Of a stretch of DNA of 7,016 nt, positions 1-7,016 are shown one piece after another. The DNA lies in NCBI GenBank assembly GCA_025464045.1, contig JAODBQ010000219.1, positions 1 to 7,016 on the forward strand, given 5' to 3'. Every line of letters starts with the position of its first letter. The first letter of the stretch is position 1. This stretch comes from Ilumatobacteraceae bacterium. GTDB lineage: Bacteria > Actinomycetota > Acidimicrobiia > Acidimicrobiales > Ilumatobacteraceae. The notes beneath the pieces are model-generated. The model was not told the DNA's origin, did no database searches, and was given only the letters and a program-made list of their open reading frames with translations. The position numbers were made by a program, and so were the translations under genes.

Positions 1-1778
1 ACGCGCTGGGCACGTCGGCGTCGGCGGCGTTGATCGGAGGACTCGGCACCCGCCGCACGTTCAACTCGGGCACGCAGGACTGCGCGAACAAGTTCGTCGC
101 ATCGCAAGCGGTGTTCGGCACGAGCACGGTGCACCCGATCCCCGACGTTCAGCACACCGACCTGTGCCTCATCATCGGCGAGAACCCGAGGGCGTCGCAG
201 GCCAGCTTCTGGTCGATCAGCAACGTCATCCACGAGCTGCGCGGCGCCACTGCTCGCGGCGCGCGGATGGTCTTCGTCAACCCGCGTCGCGTCGAGACAC
301 CCGAGCGCGGCGTCGGCGACACGGTGCTGATCCGTCCGGACACCGACGTCTACTTCCTCGCCGCGCTCCTCCACGATATCGACCGGCTCGGCGGTTTCGA
401 CGACGCCGTGATCGCCCGCCACGGTGCGCATGTCGTCGGGCTGCGCGAGTTCATCGCCGCCTACCCGGCGGATCGGGTGGCCGCCGTCACCGCGGTCCCG
501 GCGGACGTCGTGCGCGAGCTCGCCGCAGCGTGGGTGGCGACGCCGCGCGCCTCGGTGCACGCGTCGACCGGCCTGAACATGGGTCGTCAGGGCACGCTCG
601 CCTACTGGCTCGTGCACATGCTCGCGTTCGTCACCGGCCGGCTGGACGTGGAGGGCGGCAACCTCAAGTCGGACGGGTTCTACCCGAACGCCAAGGCCGG
701 TGCCTTCTCCTCGGAGCGCTCCTACGCCGACACCGAGTTCGGGGTCCTGCGCCGCGGCGGGATGCCGGGCACGCTGATGTCGCACGCGGTGCTCGACAGC
801 GAGCAGCCGGTGCGGGCGATGATCGTGCTCGCCGGCAATCCGGTGCTGTCGATCGCGGGGGAGGAGCGGCTGCGCAAGGCCTTCGAGCAGCTCGAGCTCG
901 TGGTGTGCATCGACATCTACCGCAACGCCACCGGTGAGCTCGCCGACTGGGTGCTCCCGGCGACCGACCAGTACGAGCGCGAAGACCTCAACATCGTCAA
1001 CATCGGCACGTCCCACCGGCCGTTCGCGCAGTTCACCGCGGCGGTCGTCGAGCCCGCCGCGCAACGCCGTCCGGAGTGGTGGATCGTGCAAGCGATGCTG
1101 CAGGCGATGGGCCGACCGTCGTTGCTGGACACCGACGATCCGGACCCGTGGAGCAAGTGGCGGCACATGTTGGCCCGCCAGGGCATCGACCTCGCCGACC
1201 TGGCGCACGGGGATCCGGTGGCCGTCCTCGCGGCGCCCGCGCCGGGCCGGTTCTACGCCGATCAGGTGCAGACGGACGACGGTCGAGTCGACTGCTGCCC
1301 TGCGGTGTTCGGTCCGGCGATCGGGCGCTGCGCGGCGATCTTCGGTGAGCTGGCCGCTGAGCCGTCGTCACAGCTGAAGCTGATCACCAAGCGCGACCCG
1401 TGGATGCACAACTCGTGGTTCGCCAACCTGGAGCGGATGAAGCGGTCCGGCCGCCGGCTCAACCCGCTGACGATCAACCCGGCCGACGCCGACGCCCGTG
1501 GGCTCCCCGACGGAGCGGAGGCGCGCGTCAGCAACGAGTGGGGTGAGGTCGACGTGGTCGTGCGCCACGACGCGGACCTGCTGCCCGGCGTCGTCGCGCT
1601 CGTCCACGGCTGGGGCCATGCTCGCGTGCCGGGGATGCAGGTGGCGCAGCGCCATCCGGGCGTGAACCCCAACGTGCTGCTGCCGATCGGTCCCGGCAGC
1701 TTCGAGCCGCTCTCCAGTCAGGCGCACATGACGGGGATCCCGGTGGAGGTGCGCGCAGTCGCCGGCCGGCTCGGTTGA
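1..1778 (+). CDS. Molybdopterin-dependent oxidoreductase, C-terminal part (5' end outside window)
   Basis: Large catalytic subunit of the DMSO-reductase/formate-dehydrogenase superfamily, which binds a bis-molybdopterin guanine dinucleotide cofactor and does two-electron redox chemistry. The reading frame is open from base 3 and ends at TGA 1776-1778. The TTG at 30 is internal, because GT-R-type family sequence runs straight across it. About 591 residues are visible. The N-terminal [4Fe-4S] domain (roughly 130-160 residues in relatives) is missing, so no cluster cysteines can be checked. Visible landmarks are GENP at 177-188, FVNPRRVET soon after, GLNMGRQG at 570-593, AGNP at 831-842 and the ADWVLPATDQYERED stretch near 940-990. 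The C-terminal dinucleotide-binding domain covers about 1371-1775, with HNSW at 1407-1418, LNPLTINPADADARG, HGWGH at 1605-1619 and a PGSFEPLSSQAHMTGIPVEV ending. No in-frame TGA (Sec) occurs. Ungapped comparison puts Asp (78-80), followed by Cys (81-83), at the metal-ligand position. Family assignment is firm. The substrate (formate, nitrate or other) cannot be named from this fragment. Confidence 0.93.
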   Translation, partial: ALGTSASAALIGGLGTRRTFNSGTQDCANKFVASQAVFGTSTVHPIPDVQHTDLCLIIGENPRASQASFWSISNVIHELRGATARGARMVFVNPRRVETPERGVGDTVLIRPDTDVYFLAALLHDIDRLGGFDDAVIARHGAHVVGLREFIAAYPADRVAAVTAVPADVVRELAAAWVATPRASVHASTGLNMGRQGTLAYWLVHMLAFVTGRLDVEGGNLKSDGFYPNAKAGAFSSERSYADTEFGVLRRGGMPGTLMSHAVLDSEQPVRAMIVLAGNPVLSIAGEERLRKAFEQLELVVCIDIYRNATGELADWVLPATDQYEREDLNIVNIGTSHRPFAQFTAAVVEPAAQRRPEWWIVQAMLQAMGRPSLLDTDDPDPWSKWRHMLARQGIDLADLAHGDPVAVLAAPAPGRFYADQVQTDDGRVDCCPAVFGPAIGRCAAIFGELAAEPSSQLKLITKRDPWMHNSWFANLERMKRSGRRLNPLTINPADADARGLPDGAEARVSNEWGEVDVVVRHDADLLPGVVALVHGWGHARVPGMQVAQRHPGVNPNVLLPIGPGSFEPLSSQAHMTGIPVEVRAVAGRLG

Positions 1779-1842
1779 CGGTGTTGCACTGCCGACGGCG
1801 GGGGCAGCCGGCCAACCCGGCCCGTTCGACGAGACTTCACCG
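1779..1842. other. 64-base spacer with small GC-rich inverted repeats
   Basis: This is the only gap between the two plus-strand genes. It contains two 5-bp inverted repeats: CTGCC at 1789-1793 with GGCAG at 1803-1807, and GCCGG at 1807-1811 with CCGGC at 1817-1821 (loop CCAAC). They share a base, so they could not both form completely. Neither is followed by a T tract, so this does not look like an intrinsic terminator. No paired -35/-10 hexamers were found. Read-through from the oxidoreductase into the phosphatase gene is plausible but not shown. Upstream of the ATG at 1843 there is only a weak purine patch (GAG at 1831-1833), not a good Shine-Dalgarno sequence. Confidence 0.4.
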
Positions 1843-4620
1843 ATGGTGAGGCACACCGACACCTCGCGGCCCGCCAGCCGCGACCGATGGAGCCTTCCTC
1901 GCGCCTTCGGACGGTGGGTCACGCTCACGGTCGTGGCCATGGTGATCATCGTCGGCGGCGGTGCCACGATCCTCCTCTACCGGCTGGCGGACATCAACGC
2001 CGACAACCAGCGCGCCGATCTGGCGATGCGCGCGACTCGCGCCCTCGCGGCCACCACCAGTCAGCTCGAGGCCGGCCTGTCCGGCGCGAGCTCCCTCGTC
2101 GATGCCGATGGCACCGTCGATCAAGCGCGCTTCAATGCGTTCGCCGATCGGGTCGTCGCCGCCACGGACCTGCGGACGATCGGCTTCGAACCGTTGATCG
2201 CCGACGCTGGGCGCGCTGCGTTCGAGCAGAAGATCGGTACGTCCATCAAGGAGCTGGACGCGGGCGGCGCGCTCGTCGCCGCGGCCCGGCGCGCCGACTA
2301 CGCGCCGGTCGAGTGGTCGTACCCGGCCAGCGAGACCGCTGCCGCGGTGCGGGGCTTCGACATCGTCTCGGATCCGCCGCGTGCCGCGGCTGCAGCGCAG
2401 GCGCTCGAAGACGGAACCGCCGCCTTCTCCTCGCCGGTCGCGTTGCAGCCGTCCGGCACGACGGCGTTCATCGTCGTGCAGCCGCTCTATCGGCCTGGCG
2501 CGCCGACGAGCAACGCCGCCGAGCGCCGCGCCGCGGTCGTCGGCTACGTCAGCTCCGCGGTCGGCGGCGAGCGACTGCTCGAGGCGATGCTCACCGAGAT
2601 GCCAGGCGACACGCGACTGCGCGTCGCCGACGGTGACGCGCTGCTCGCGTCCACCCCGATCGCGCCCGACGGTGGTCATCGCATCGAGGTCACCGACGGC
2701 GGCCGGCCCTGGGCGATCACGCTCGAGCGGCCCCGCCCGCACCACCTCAGCGCGCTGTTCACCGCGTTCGGCACGGTCCTCGCGGCCGGGCTCGTCGGCC
2801 TGTTCCTCGGGCGCAACCGCCGCCAGACGCAGGAGCTGCGCGCCAGCGCGCAGTCGGTGCAGCTGCTCGGTGTGCTCAGCGAGCACCTCGCCACGGCGGA
2901 CAGCGTCGACGAGATGGCCGACGCGGTGAGCGCCCACGGCCCGGCTGCGGTCGGCGCGCAGGATGCCGTGATCACCCTCGTGCGGTCCGCTCACGAAGAT
3001 GGTCTCGTGCGTGCGGGCAGCAGCGGCCACCCGATCGTCGACGAACCGCGACCCCTGATCGACGCGTGGCGTCAGAACACGAACATCCTCGTCGGCGATT
3101 CCGGCGATCTGCGTCGTCGTTACCCGGCCACCGCGGCGGCGTTCGCCGGGCGCGGCATCGAGGCGGTCGCCGCACTGCCGCTGCGGCGCCCGTCGGGCGA
3201 GATCATCGGCGTCCTCAGCTGGGAGTGGAACCGTCGCCAGCGCTTCGGCGCGCGCACGCTGGCGACCCTCGACGCCGTCGTCGAACTGTGCCAGCAGGCC
3301 GTCCTACGCGCGCAGGCACAGGAGACCAGGCGGGCCACCGCCGTTGCGCAGTCCACGCACGGCCAGCGGCTCTCCGTGGCGCGCAGCTCCACCGAGGTGG
3401 CCACCGAGGTCGTCGTCTCGGCGCCTGCCGCGAGTGGCGCCCCGATCGTCGCGATCGGCTTGTTCAACCCCGGGTTCGCGTCGTTGCGGCTGATGCGCTC
3501 GTCGGCGGCGGGCATCCTCGACCCGACCGGCGGACCGGATACGGGCGCCGGGGTGTTCAGCGAGCTGCCGGTGGACCCGAGTGGCGAGTTGGTCCGGCTG
3601 TTGCGCCGGGGGCAGCGAGTGCAGTTCCGCGACAGCGCCGAGATCGACGAGTACCCGGCGCTGCGCCAGCTGGTCGGCCCGAAGGTGGACAAGCTGAGCA
3701 TGTTCCCGCTGCTCGACTCCGGCGGGACCCTTGTCGGCGTGCTCGTGTTCGTCTACGGCAACACGCCTCGGTTCGGGGTGTGGAACGAGCCCGGGCGGAT
3801 GATGACGATCGCCGACCTCACCGCGCAGACGCTCGAACGCACGGACCTCTACCAACGTCAGCACGAGCTGGTGCTGGAGTTGCAGCGCCGCACGCTGCCC
3901 GAGCTGCCGTCGATCCCGGGCATCTCCGTCGCGGCGCGCTACCTGCCCTCGTCGTCCGCGCTCGGCCTCGGCGGAGACTGGTACGAGGTGCAGCCGATCG
4001 GCGACGGGCTGGTCGGTCTCGTGGTGGGCGATGTCGTCGGGCACGGGATCCAGGCGATCGCCGACAGGACCGAGATCCGCACCACGGTGTCGACCCTGCT
4101 GCGCACCGACACCGACCTCGCCCACGTCGCCTCCCAGTCGAGCGGGCTCCTTGCCAGCGAGTCGACCGACGTCGTGTTCGCCACCGCGGTGCTGATGGTC
4201 GTCGACTGTGCGCGCGGTCAGCTGCGCTACGTCCGTGCCGGCCATCCTCCGCCGATGGTGCTCAGCGCGACCGGTGAGGTGACCGTGCTCGAGGCTGCCG
4301 GCACGACACCGATCGGGATCGACGGAGCCGAAGCCGTCCCCGGCGTCGCCGCGATCGCCAGCGGGTCGGTCATCGTCGCCTACACGGACGGCCTCGTCGA
4401 GCGCCGTGGCGAGACCATCGACGACGGTCTGGACCGGCTGCACGACGCGCTGGCGCGATGCGCAGCGCCGATCGGTGGCGACGGCGTTCCGGTCGCCGGC
4501 GGCGCGATCGACGTCGGTCCGATCGACGTCGAGCGGATCGCCGATGAGCTCATCGACGTCTGCCTCGGTGGACGGGCTACCGACGACGATGCGGCGTTGC
4601 TCGTCGTGGCCATCCACTGA
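1843..4620 (+). CDS. Membrane sensor phosphatase: TM-CHASE-TM-GAF-GAF-SpoIIE (PP2C, RsbU-like)
   Basis: A complete 925-residue signalling protein. SpoIIE/RsbU-family serine phosphatases usually dephosphorylate an anti-sigma-factor antagonist (STAS protein), setting sigma-factor or general stress output. That target is inferred here. Order of parts: a short basic N-terminus; TM1 about residues 25-46; an extracytoplasmic CHASE domain about 75-245 (IGFEPL at 113-118, RGFDIVSDP at 170-178, VVQPLY, then VVGYV at 232-236); TM2 about 302-322; a charged linker; GAF 1 about 347-486; GAF 2 about 508-667; a helical linker; and the phosphatase domain about 685-925. Expected metal-binding motifs are all present: GGDWYE (Asp712), GDVVGHG (Asp730), YTDGLVE (Asp849) and the DDDAALLVV tail (914-922). 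AGHPPP lies at 799-804. The enzyme should therefore be active. ATG 1843 is chosen because TM1 starts soon after it and no ATG, GTG or TTG lies close upstream in frame. The ribosome-binding site is weak. The gene follows the oxidoreductase by 64 bases and converges with leuS. No anti-sigma or STAS partner is visible. Confidence 0.93.
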   Translation: MVRHTDTSRPASRDRWSLPRAFGRWVTLTVVAMVIIVGGGATILLYRLADINADNQRADLAMRATRALAATTSQLEAGLSGASSLVDADGTVDQARFNAFADRVVAATDLRTIGFEPLIADAGRAAFEQKIGTSIKELDAGGALVAAARRADYAPVEWSYPASETAAAVRGFDIVSDPPRAAAAAQALEDGTAAFSSPVALQPSGTTAFIVVQPLYRPGAPTSNAAERRAAVVGYVSSAVGGERLLEAMLTEMPGDTRLRVADGDALLASTPIAPDGGHRIEVTDGGRPWAITLERPRPHHLSALFTAFGTVLAAGLVGLFLGRNRRQTQELRASAQSVQLLGVLSEHLATADSVDEMADAVSAHGPAAVGAQDAVITLVRSAHEDGLVRAGSSGHPIVDEPRPLIDAWRQNTNILVGDSGDLRRRYPATAAAFAGRGIEAVAALPLRRPSGEIIGVLSWEWNRRQRFGARTLATLDAVVELCQQAVLRAQAQETRRATAVAQSTHGQRLSVARSSTEVATEVVVSAPAASGAPIVAIGLFNPGFASLRLMRSSAAGILDPTGGPDTGAGVFSELPVDPSGELVRLLRRGQRVQFRDSAEIDEYPALRQLVGPKVDKLSMFPLLDSGGTLVGVLVFVYGNTPRFGVWNEPGRMMTIADLTAQTLERTDLYQRQHELVLELQRRTLPELPSIPGISVAARYLPSSSALGLGGDWYEVQPIGDGLVGLVVGDVVGHGIQAIADRTEIRTTVSTLLRTDTDLAHVASQSSGLLASESTDVVFATAVLMVVDCARGQLRYVRAGHPPPMVLSATGEVTVLEAAGTTPIGIDGAEAVPGVAAIASGSVIVAYTDGLVERRGETIDDGLDRLHDALARCAAPIGGDGVPVAGGAIDVGPIDVERIADELIDVCLGGRATDDDAALLVVAIH
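4506..4560. repeat. Short direct repeat GATCGACGTCG within the phosphatase gene
   Basis: An 11-base unit occurs at 4506-4516 and again at 4521-4531, 15 bases (five codons) apart. A shorter 9-base partial copy (ATCGACGTC) occurs at 4552-4560. In the protein this gives IDVGPIDVER and a later IDVC, inside a loop-like segment between the YTDGLVE motif and the final DDD motif of the phosphatase domain. The in-frame spacing suggests a small tandem expansion of a surface loop, or simple chance in GC-rich codons. No independent function is proposed. Confidence 0.5.
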
Positions 4621-4631
4621 CCCTCGGACAG

Positions 4632-4646
4632 CGTCGTCAGACGACG
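4632..4646. repeat. Inverted repeat at the convergent gene ends
   Basis: CGTCGTC (4632-4638) and GACGACG (4640-4646) are perfect reverse complements around a single A. As RNA this would fold as a 6-bp stem with a 3-base loop. The repeat starts in the 16-base gap between the phosphatase stop (4620) and the leuS stop codon (4637-4639) and covers the last two leuS sense codons. No T tract follows on either strand, so a classical bidirectional intrinsic terminator is not supported. It could still contribute to 3'-end formation, or it could simply reflect a palindromic codon run. Confidence 0.35.
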
Positions 4647-7016
4647 ATGTTGACCATTCGACCGGAGACCACGATGACCTTCTTCGGGCCGTTGCCGGCC
4701 AGCGCGGCGATCACCTTGGCATCGGCGAGGGCGACCGCCTCGACCGCGTCGGTCGGGCTGTCGGCGGGCACGGTGATCCGACTGCGGACCTTGCCGTTGA
4801 TCTGCACCGGGTACTCGATCGTGTCGTCGACGAGCATCGCCGGGTCCGCCGTCGGGAACGCCGCGAACGTCAGCGATTCATGGTGGCCCAGCCGGGACCA
4901 CAGCTCCTCGGCCATGTGCGGCGCGAGCGGGGCCACCATCAGGACCAACGGCTCGACGACGTCGGGGGGGCAGCCGCCGAGCTTCGTCAGCGCGTTGTTG
5001 AGCTCGATCAGCTTGGCGATCGCGGTGTTGAAGCGCATCGCCTCCATGTCGTCGCGCACACCCGCGATCGTGCGGTGCAGCAGCCGCTGCATCCCCGCGT
5101 CGGCCTTCGCGTCGAGCAGCCGGACCTCGCCGCTGTCCTCGTCGATCACGTTGCGCCACAGCCGCTGCAGGAATCGGTACATCCCGACGACGTCGCGGGT
5201 CTCCCACGGTCGCGATGCGTCGAGCGGGCCCATCGCCATCTCGTGCAACCTCAGCGTGTCCGCGCCGTACGCGTCGTAGATGTCGTCGGGGGCGACGGCG
5301 TTCTTCAGGCTCTTGCCCATCTTCCCCCACTCGCGGGTGACGGGCTTGCCCTCGTGGCTGAACGTGTCGCCATCGCGTTCGACGGCGAACGCGTCGACGT
5401 AGATGCCGCGCTGGTCGAGGAACGCCTCGGCGAGGATGTATCCCTGGTTGAACAGCCGGTAGTAGGGCTCCTGCGAGCTGACGAGCCCGAGGTCGTAGAG
5501 GACCTTGTGCCAGAAGCGGGCGTAGAGCAGGTGCAGCACGGCGTGCTCGACTCCGCCGACGTAGAGGTCCACGCCGCCCGGGTGGCCGGGACCCTGCGGG
5601 CCCATCCAGTACGACTCCACGGCGGGGTCGACGAACCGCTGCTCGTTGGTCGGGTCGAGGTAGCGCAGCTCGTACCAGCAGCTCCCGGCCCACTGCGGCA
5701 TCACGTTGGTGTCGCGTCGGTAGTGGCGCGGGCCGTCGCCGAGGTCGAGCTCGACGTCGGTCCACCAGTCGAGGCGGTCGAGCGGGCTCTCCGGGTTGGA
5801 GAACTCGTCGTCGGGATCGAACGTGCGCGGCGAGAAGTCGTCAGTCTCGGGCAGCACGAGCGGCAGCTGGGCGTCGGGGAGCGCGTGCGGGGAACCGTGC
5901 GCGTCGTACACGATCGGGAAGGGCTCGCCCCAGTAGCGCTGGCGGCTGAACAGCCAGTCGCGCAGCTTGTAGGTCGTCGTCGCCTCGCCGAGCCCGTTGG
6001 CGACGAGCCACTCGATCGTGCGCCGCTTGCCGTCGGCGACGTGCGCGACGCCGTCCAGCTCGAGGCCCTCGCGGTTGGAGTTGACGTACGGTGCGTCGCC
6101 GATGAACGCGTGCGGCCACGTCGTGGTGTCGAGCTCGGCCGGATCCGACTGCGGTTCGACGTCGCGCTCGCGGAACCACTGCGCGGGCGGCAGCTGGATC
6201 GCCGGGATGGGCAGGTCGAACTTGCGCGCGAACTCGAAGTCGCGCTGATCGCCGCACGGGACCGCCATGATCGCCCCGGTGCCGTAGCCCATCAGCACGT
6301 AGTCGGCCACCCACACCGGGATGGGCTGGCCCGTGATCGGGTTCGTCGCGTAGCTCCCGAGGAACACGCCGGTCTTGTCGCGGCCCTCGCTCTGGCGATC
6401 GATGTCCGTCTTGCTCGCAGCCGCGGCGCGATAGGCCTGCACCTCCGCGGCGTGCTCGGGCAGGGTCAGCCGCGCGACGGCCGGGTGCTCCGGCGCGAGC
6501 ACCAGGAACGTCGCCCCGAACAACGTGTCCGGCCGCGTCGTGAACACGCTGAGCAGGCCGCCGTCGGACGGGAAGTGCACGATCGCGCCTGCGCTGCGAC
6601 CGATCCAGTTGCGCTGCATCGCCTTGATCGCGTCGGTCCAGTCGAGCAGGTCGAGATCGTCGATCAACCGGTCCGCATAGTCGGTGATGCGCATCATCCA
6701 CTGCCGCATCGTGCGCTTGAACACCGGGAAGTTGCCGCGGTCACTGCGCCCGTCGGCTGTGACCTCCTCGTTGGCGACGACCGTGCCGAGGCCGGGACAC
6801 CAGTTGACCGGCGCCTCGGCGACGTAGGCCAGGCGGTGCCCGTCGACGACCTCCCGGCGCTCCGCGTCGCTGAGCTCGGCCCAGTCCCGACCGCCATCGA
6901 CGCGCCGTGAACCGTCGGCGAACTCGGCTTCCAGCTCGGCGATCGGGCGCGCCTTGCCGAGGCCCCTGTCGTACCAGGAGTTGAAGATCTGGAGGAAGAT
7001 CCACTGCGTCCAGCGG
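4637..7016 (-). CDS. leuS: Leucyl-tRNA synthetase, N-terminus outside window
   Basis: Cytoplasmic class I aminoacyl-tRNA synthetase that charges tRNA-Leu with leucine, using ATP, and hydrolyses mischarged products in its CP1 editing domain. The stop (TGA) is at 4639-4637, and the frame is open to the right edge, giving 792 visible residues starting RWTQWIFLQIFNSWYD. Bacterial LeuS of this type has roughly 940-960 residues, so about 150 residues with the HIGH motif are missing. The GTG at 6724 is internal. Visible landmarks, numbered from the edge, are NWCPGLGT (71-78), GRSAGA (139-144, start of the editing domain), TTRPDT (159-164; nt 6541-6524), and GYGTGAIMAVP followed by CGDQRD with the conserved editing Asp at 256 (nt 6250-6248). 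Then come LFSRQRYWGEPFPIV, GSCWYELRYLDP, KMGKS (565-569; nt 5323-5309) and a helical anticodon-binding domain from about 610. The C-terminal module of about 60 residues ends VNIVV. A run of seven C on the coding strand (4970-4964) keeps frame. No truncation or frameshift is seen. Confidence 0.98.
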   Translation of the reverse strand, partial: RWTQWIFLQIFNSWYDRGLGKARPIAELEAEFADGSRRVDGGRDWAELSDAERREVVDGHRLAYVAEAPVNWCPGLGTVVANEEVTADGRSDRGNFPVFKRTMRQWMMRITDYADRLIDDLDLLDWTDAIKAMQRNWIGRSAGAIVHFPSDGGLLSVFTTRPDTLFGATFLVLAPEHPAVARLTLPEHAAEVQAYRAAAASKTDIDRQSEGRDKTGVFLGSYATNPITGQPIPVWVADYVLMGYGTGAIMAVPCGDQRDFEFARKFDLPIPAIQLPPAQWFRERDVEPQSDPAELDTTTWPHAFIGDAPYVNSNREGLELDGVAHVADGKRRTIEWLVANGLGEATTTYKLRDWLFSRQRYWGEPFPIVYDAHGSPHALPDAQLPLVLPETDDFSPRTFDPDDEFSNPESPLDRLDWWTDVELDLGDGPRHYRRDTNVMPQWAGSCWYELRYLDPTNEQRFVDPAVESYWMGPQGPGHPGGVDLYVGGVEHAVLHLLYARFWHKVLYDLGLVSSQEPYYRLFNQGYILAEAFLDQRGIYVDAFAVERDGDTFSHEGKPVTREWGKMGKSLKNAVAPDDIYDAYGADTLRLHEMAMGPLDASRPWETRDVVGMYRFLQRLWRNVIDEDSGEVRLLDAKADAGMQRLLHRTIAGVRDDMEAMRFNTAIAKLIELNNALTKLGGCPPDVVEPLVLMVAPLAPHMAEELWSRLGHHESLTFAAFPTADPAMLVDDTIEYPVQINGKVRSRITVPADSPTDAVEAVALADAKVIAALAGNGPKKVIVVSGRMVNIVV

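Noticed and set aside
30..32. TTG at 30 as the start of the oxidoreductase
   Set aside because: The codons before it are open, and the protein would lack its whole N-terminal iron-sulphur domain. The gene is simply cut by the window edge.
1784..1812. TTGCAC at 1784-1789 as a -35 element for the phosphatase gene
   Set aside because: At normal spacing the -10 position reads GCCGGC, which is nothing like a -10 hexamer.
3304..4617. A 437-codon minus-strand open frame (and a 397-codon one at 1837-3030) opposite the phosphatase
   Set aside because: Low-complexity Arg/Asp/Gly/Val composition mirrors the sense gene in a GC-rich genome. The sense strand carries well-defined domains throughout.
4964..4970. 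Seven-G run as a frameshift or programmed slippage site in leuS
   Set aside because: The frame encodes normal LeuS sequence on both sides (GGCPPDVVEPL), so there is no sign of a shift.
4637..6724. leuS starting at the GTG at 6724
   Set aside because: The frame continues upstream to the window edge with clear LeuS sequence (RWTQWIFLQIFNSWYD, NWCPGLGT), so this GTG is an internal Val.
4406..6910. An 834-codon open frame on the plus strand, opposite leuS and overlapping the phosphatase end
   Set aside because: Its translation is rich in Arg, Val, His and Asp with no recognisable domain, and it lies antisense to a clear leuS. High GC suppresses stop codons in this frame, so it is a shadow.

Overview
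This is a high-GC, densely coding stretch of bacterial chromosome with three protein genes and almost no intergenic DNA. The leucyl-tRNA synthetase has actinobacterial-looking wording (KMGKS in place of KMSKS, GSCWYELRYLDP, VPCGDQRD). GC-rich third positions and a large multi-sensor RsbU-type phosphatase also point to a high-GC actinobacterium. An Acidimicrobiia-like lineage is possible, but that is a guess from sequence feel, not a demonstrated placement.

Layout. (1) Positions 1-1778, plus strand: the C-terminal ~590 residues of a molybdopterin-dependent oxidoreductase of the DMSO-reductase/formate-dehydrogenase superfamily, cut by the left edge. (2) 1779-1842: a 64-base spacer with small GC-rich inverted repeats and no convincing promoter or terminator. 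(3) 1843-4620, plus strand: a complete 925-residue membrane phosphatase with the order TM, CHASE sensor, TM, GAF, GAF, SpoIIE/PP2C phosphatase. (4) 4621-4636: a 16-base convergent gap, with a short near-perfect inverted repeat running into the next stop codon. (5) 4637-7016, minus strand: leuS, complete at its C-terminus and cut by the right edge before its N-terminal HIGH region.

How they fit together. The two plus-strand genes are close enough to be co-transcribed, but nothing shows a functional link. The phosphatase most likely senses an extracytoplasmic signal through CHASE and cytoplasmic signals through GAF, and dephosphorylates an anti-sigma-factor antagonist not encoded here. leuS is a housekeeping gene on the opposite strand. 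No RNA genes, CRISPR arrays, insertion sequences or attachment sites were seen. I found no strong candidate for a wholly new system. The points most worth a second look are the probable Asp (not Cys/Sec) molybdenum-ligand position in the oxidoreductase and the CHASE-GAF-GAF-SpoIIE architecture.
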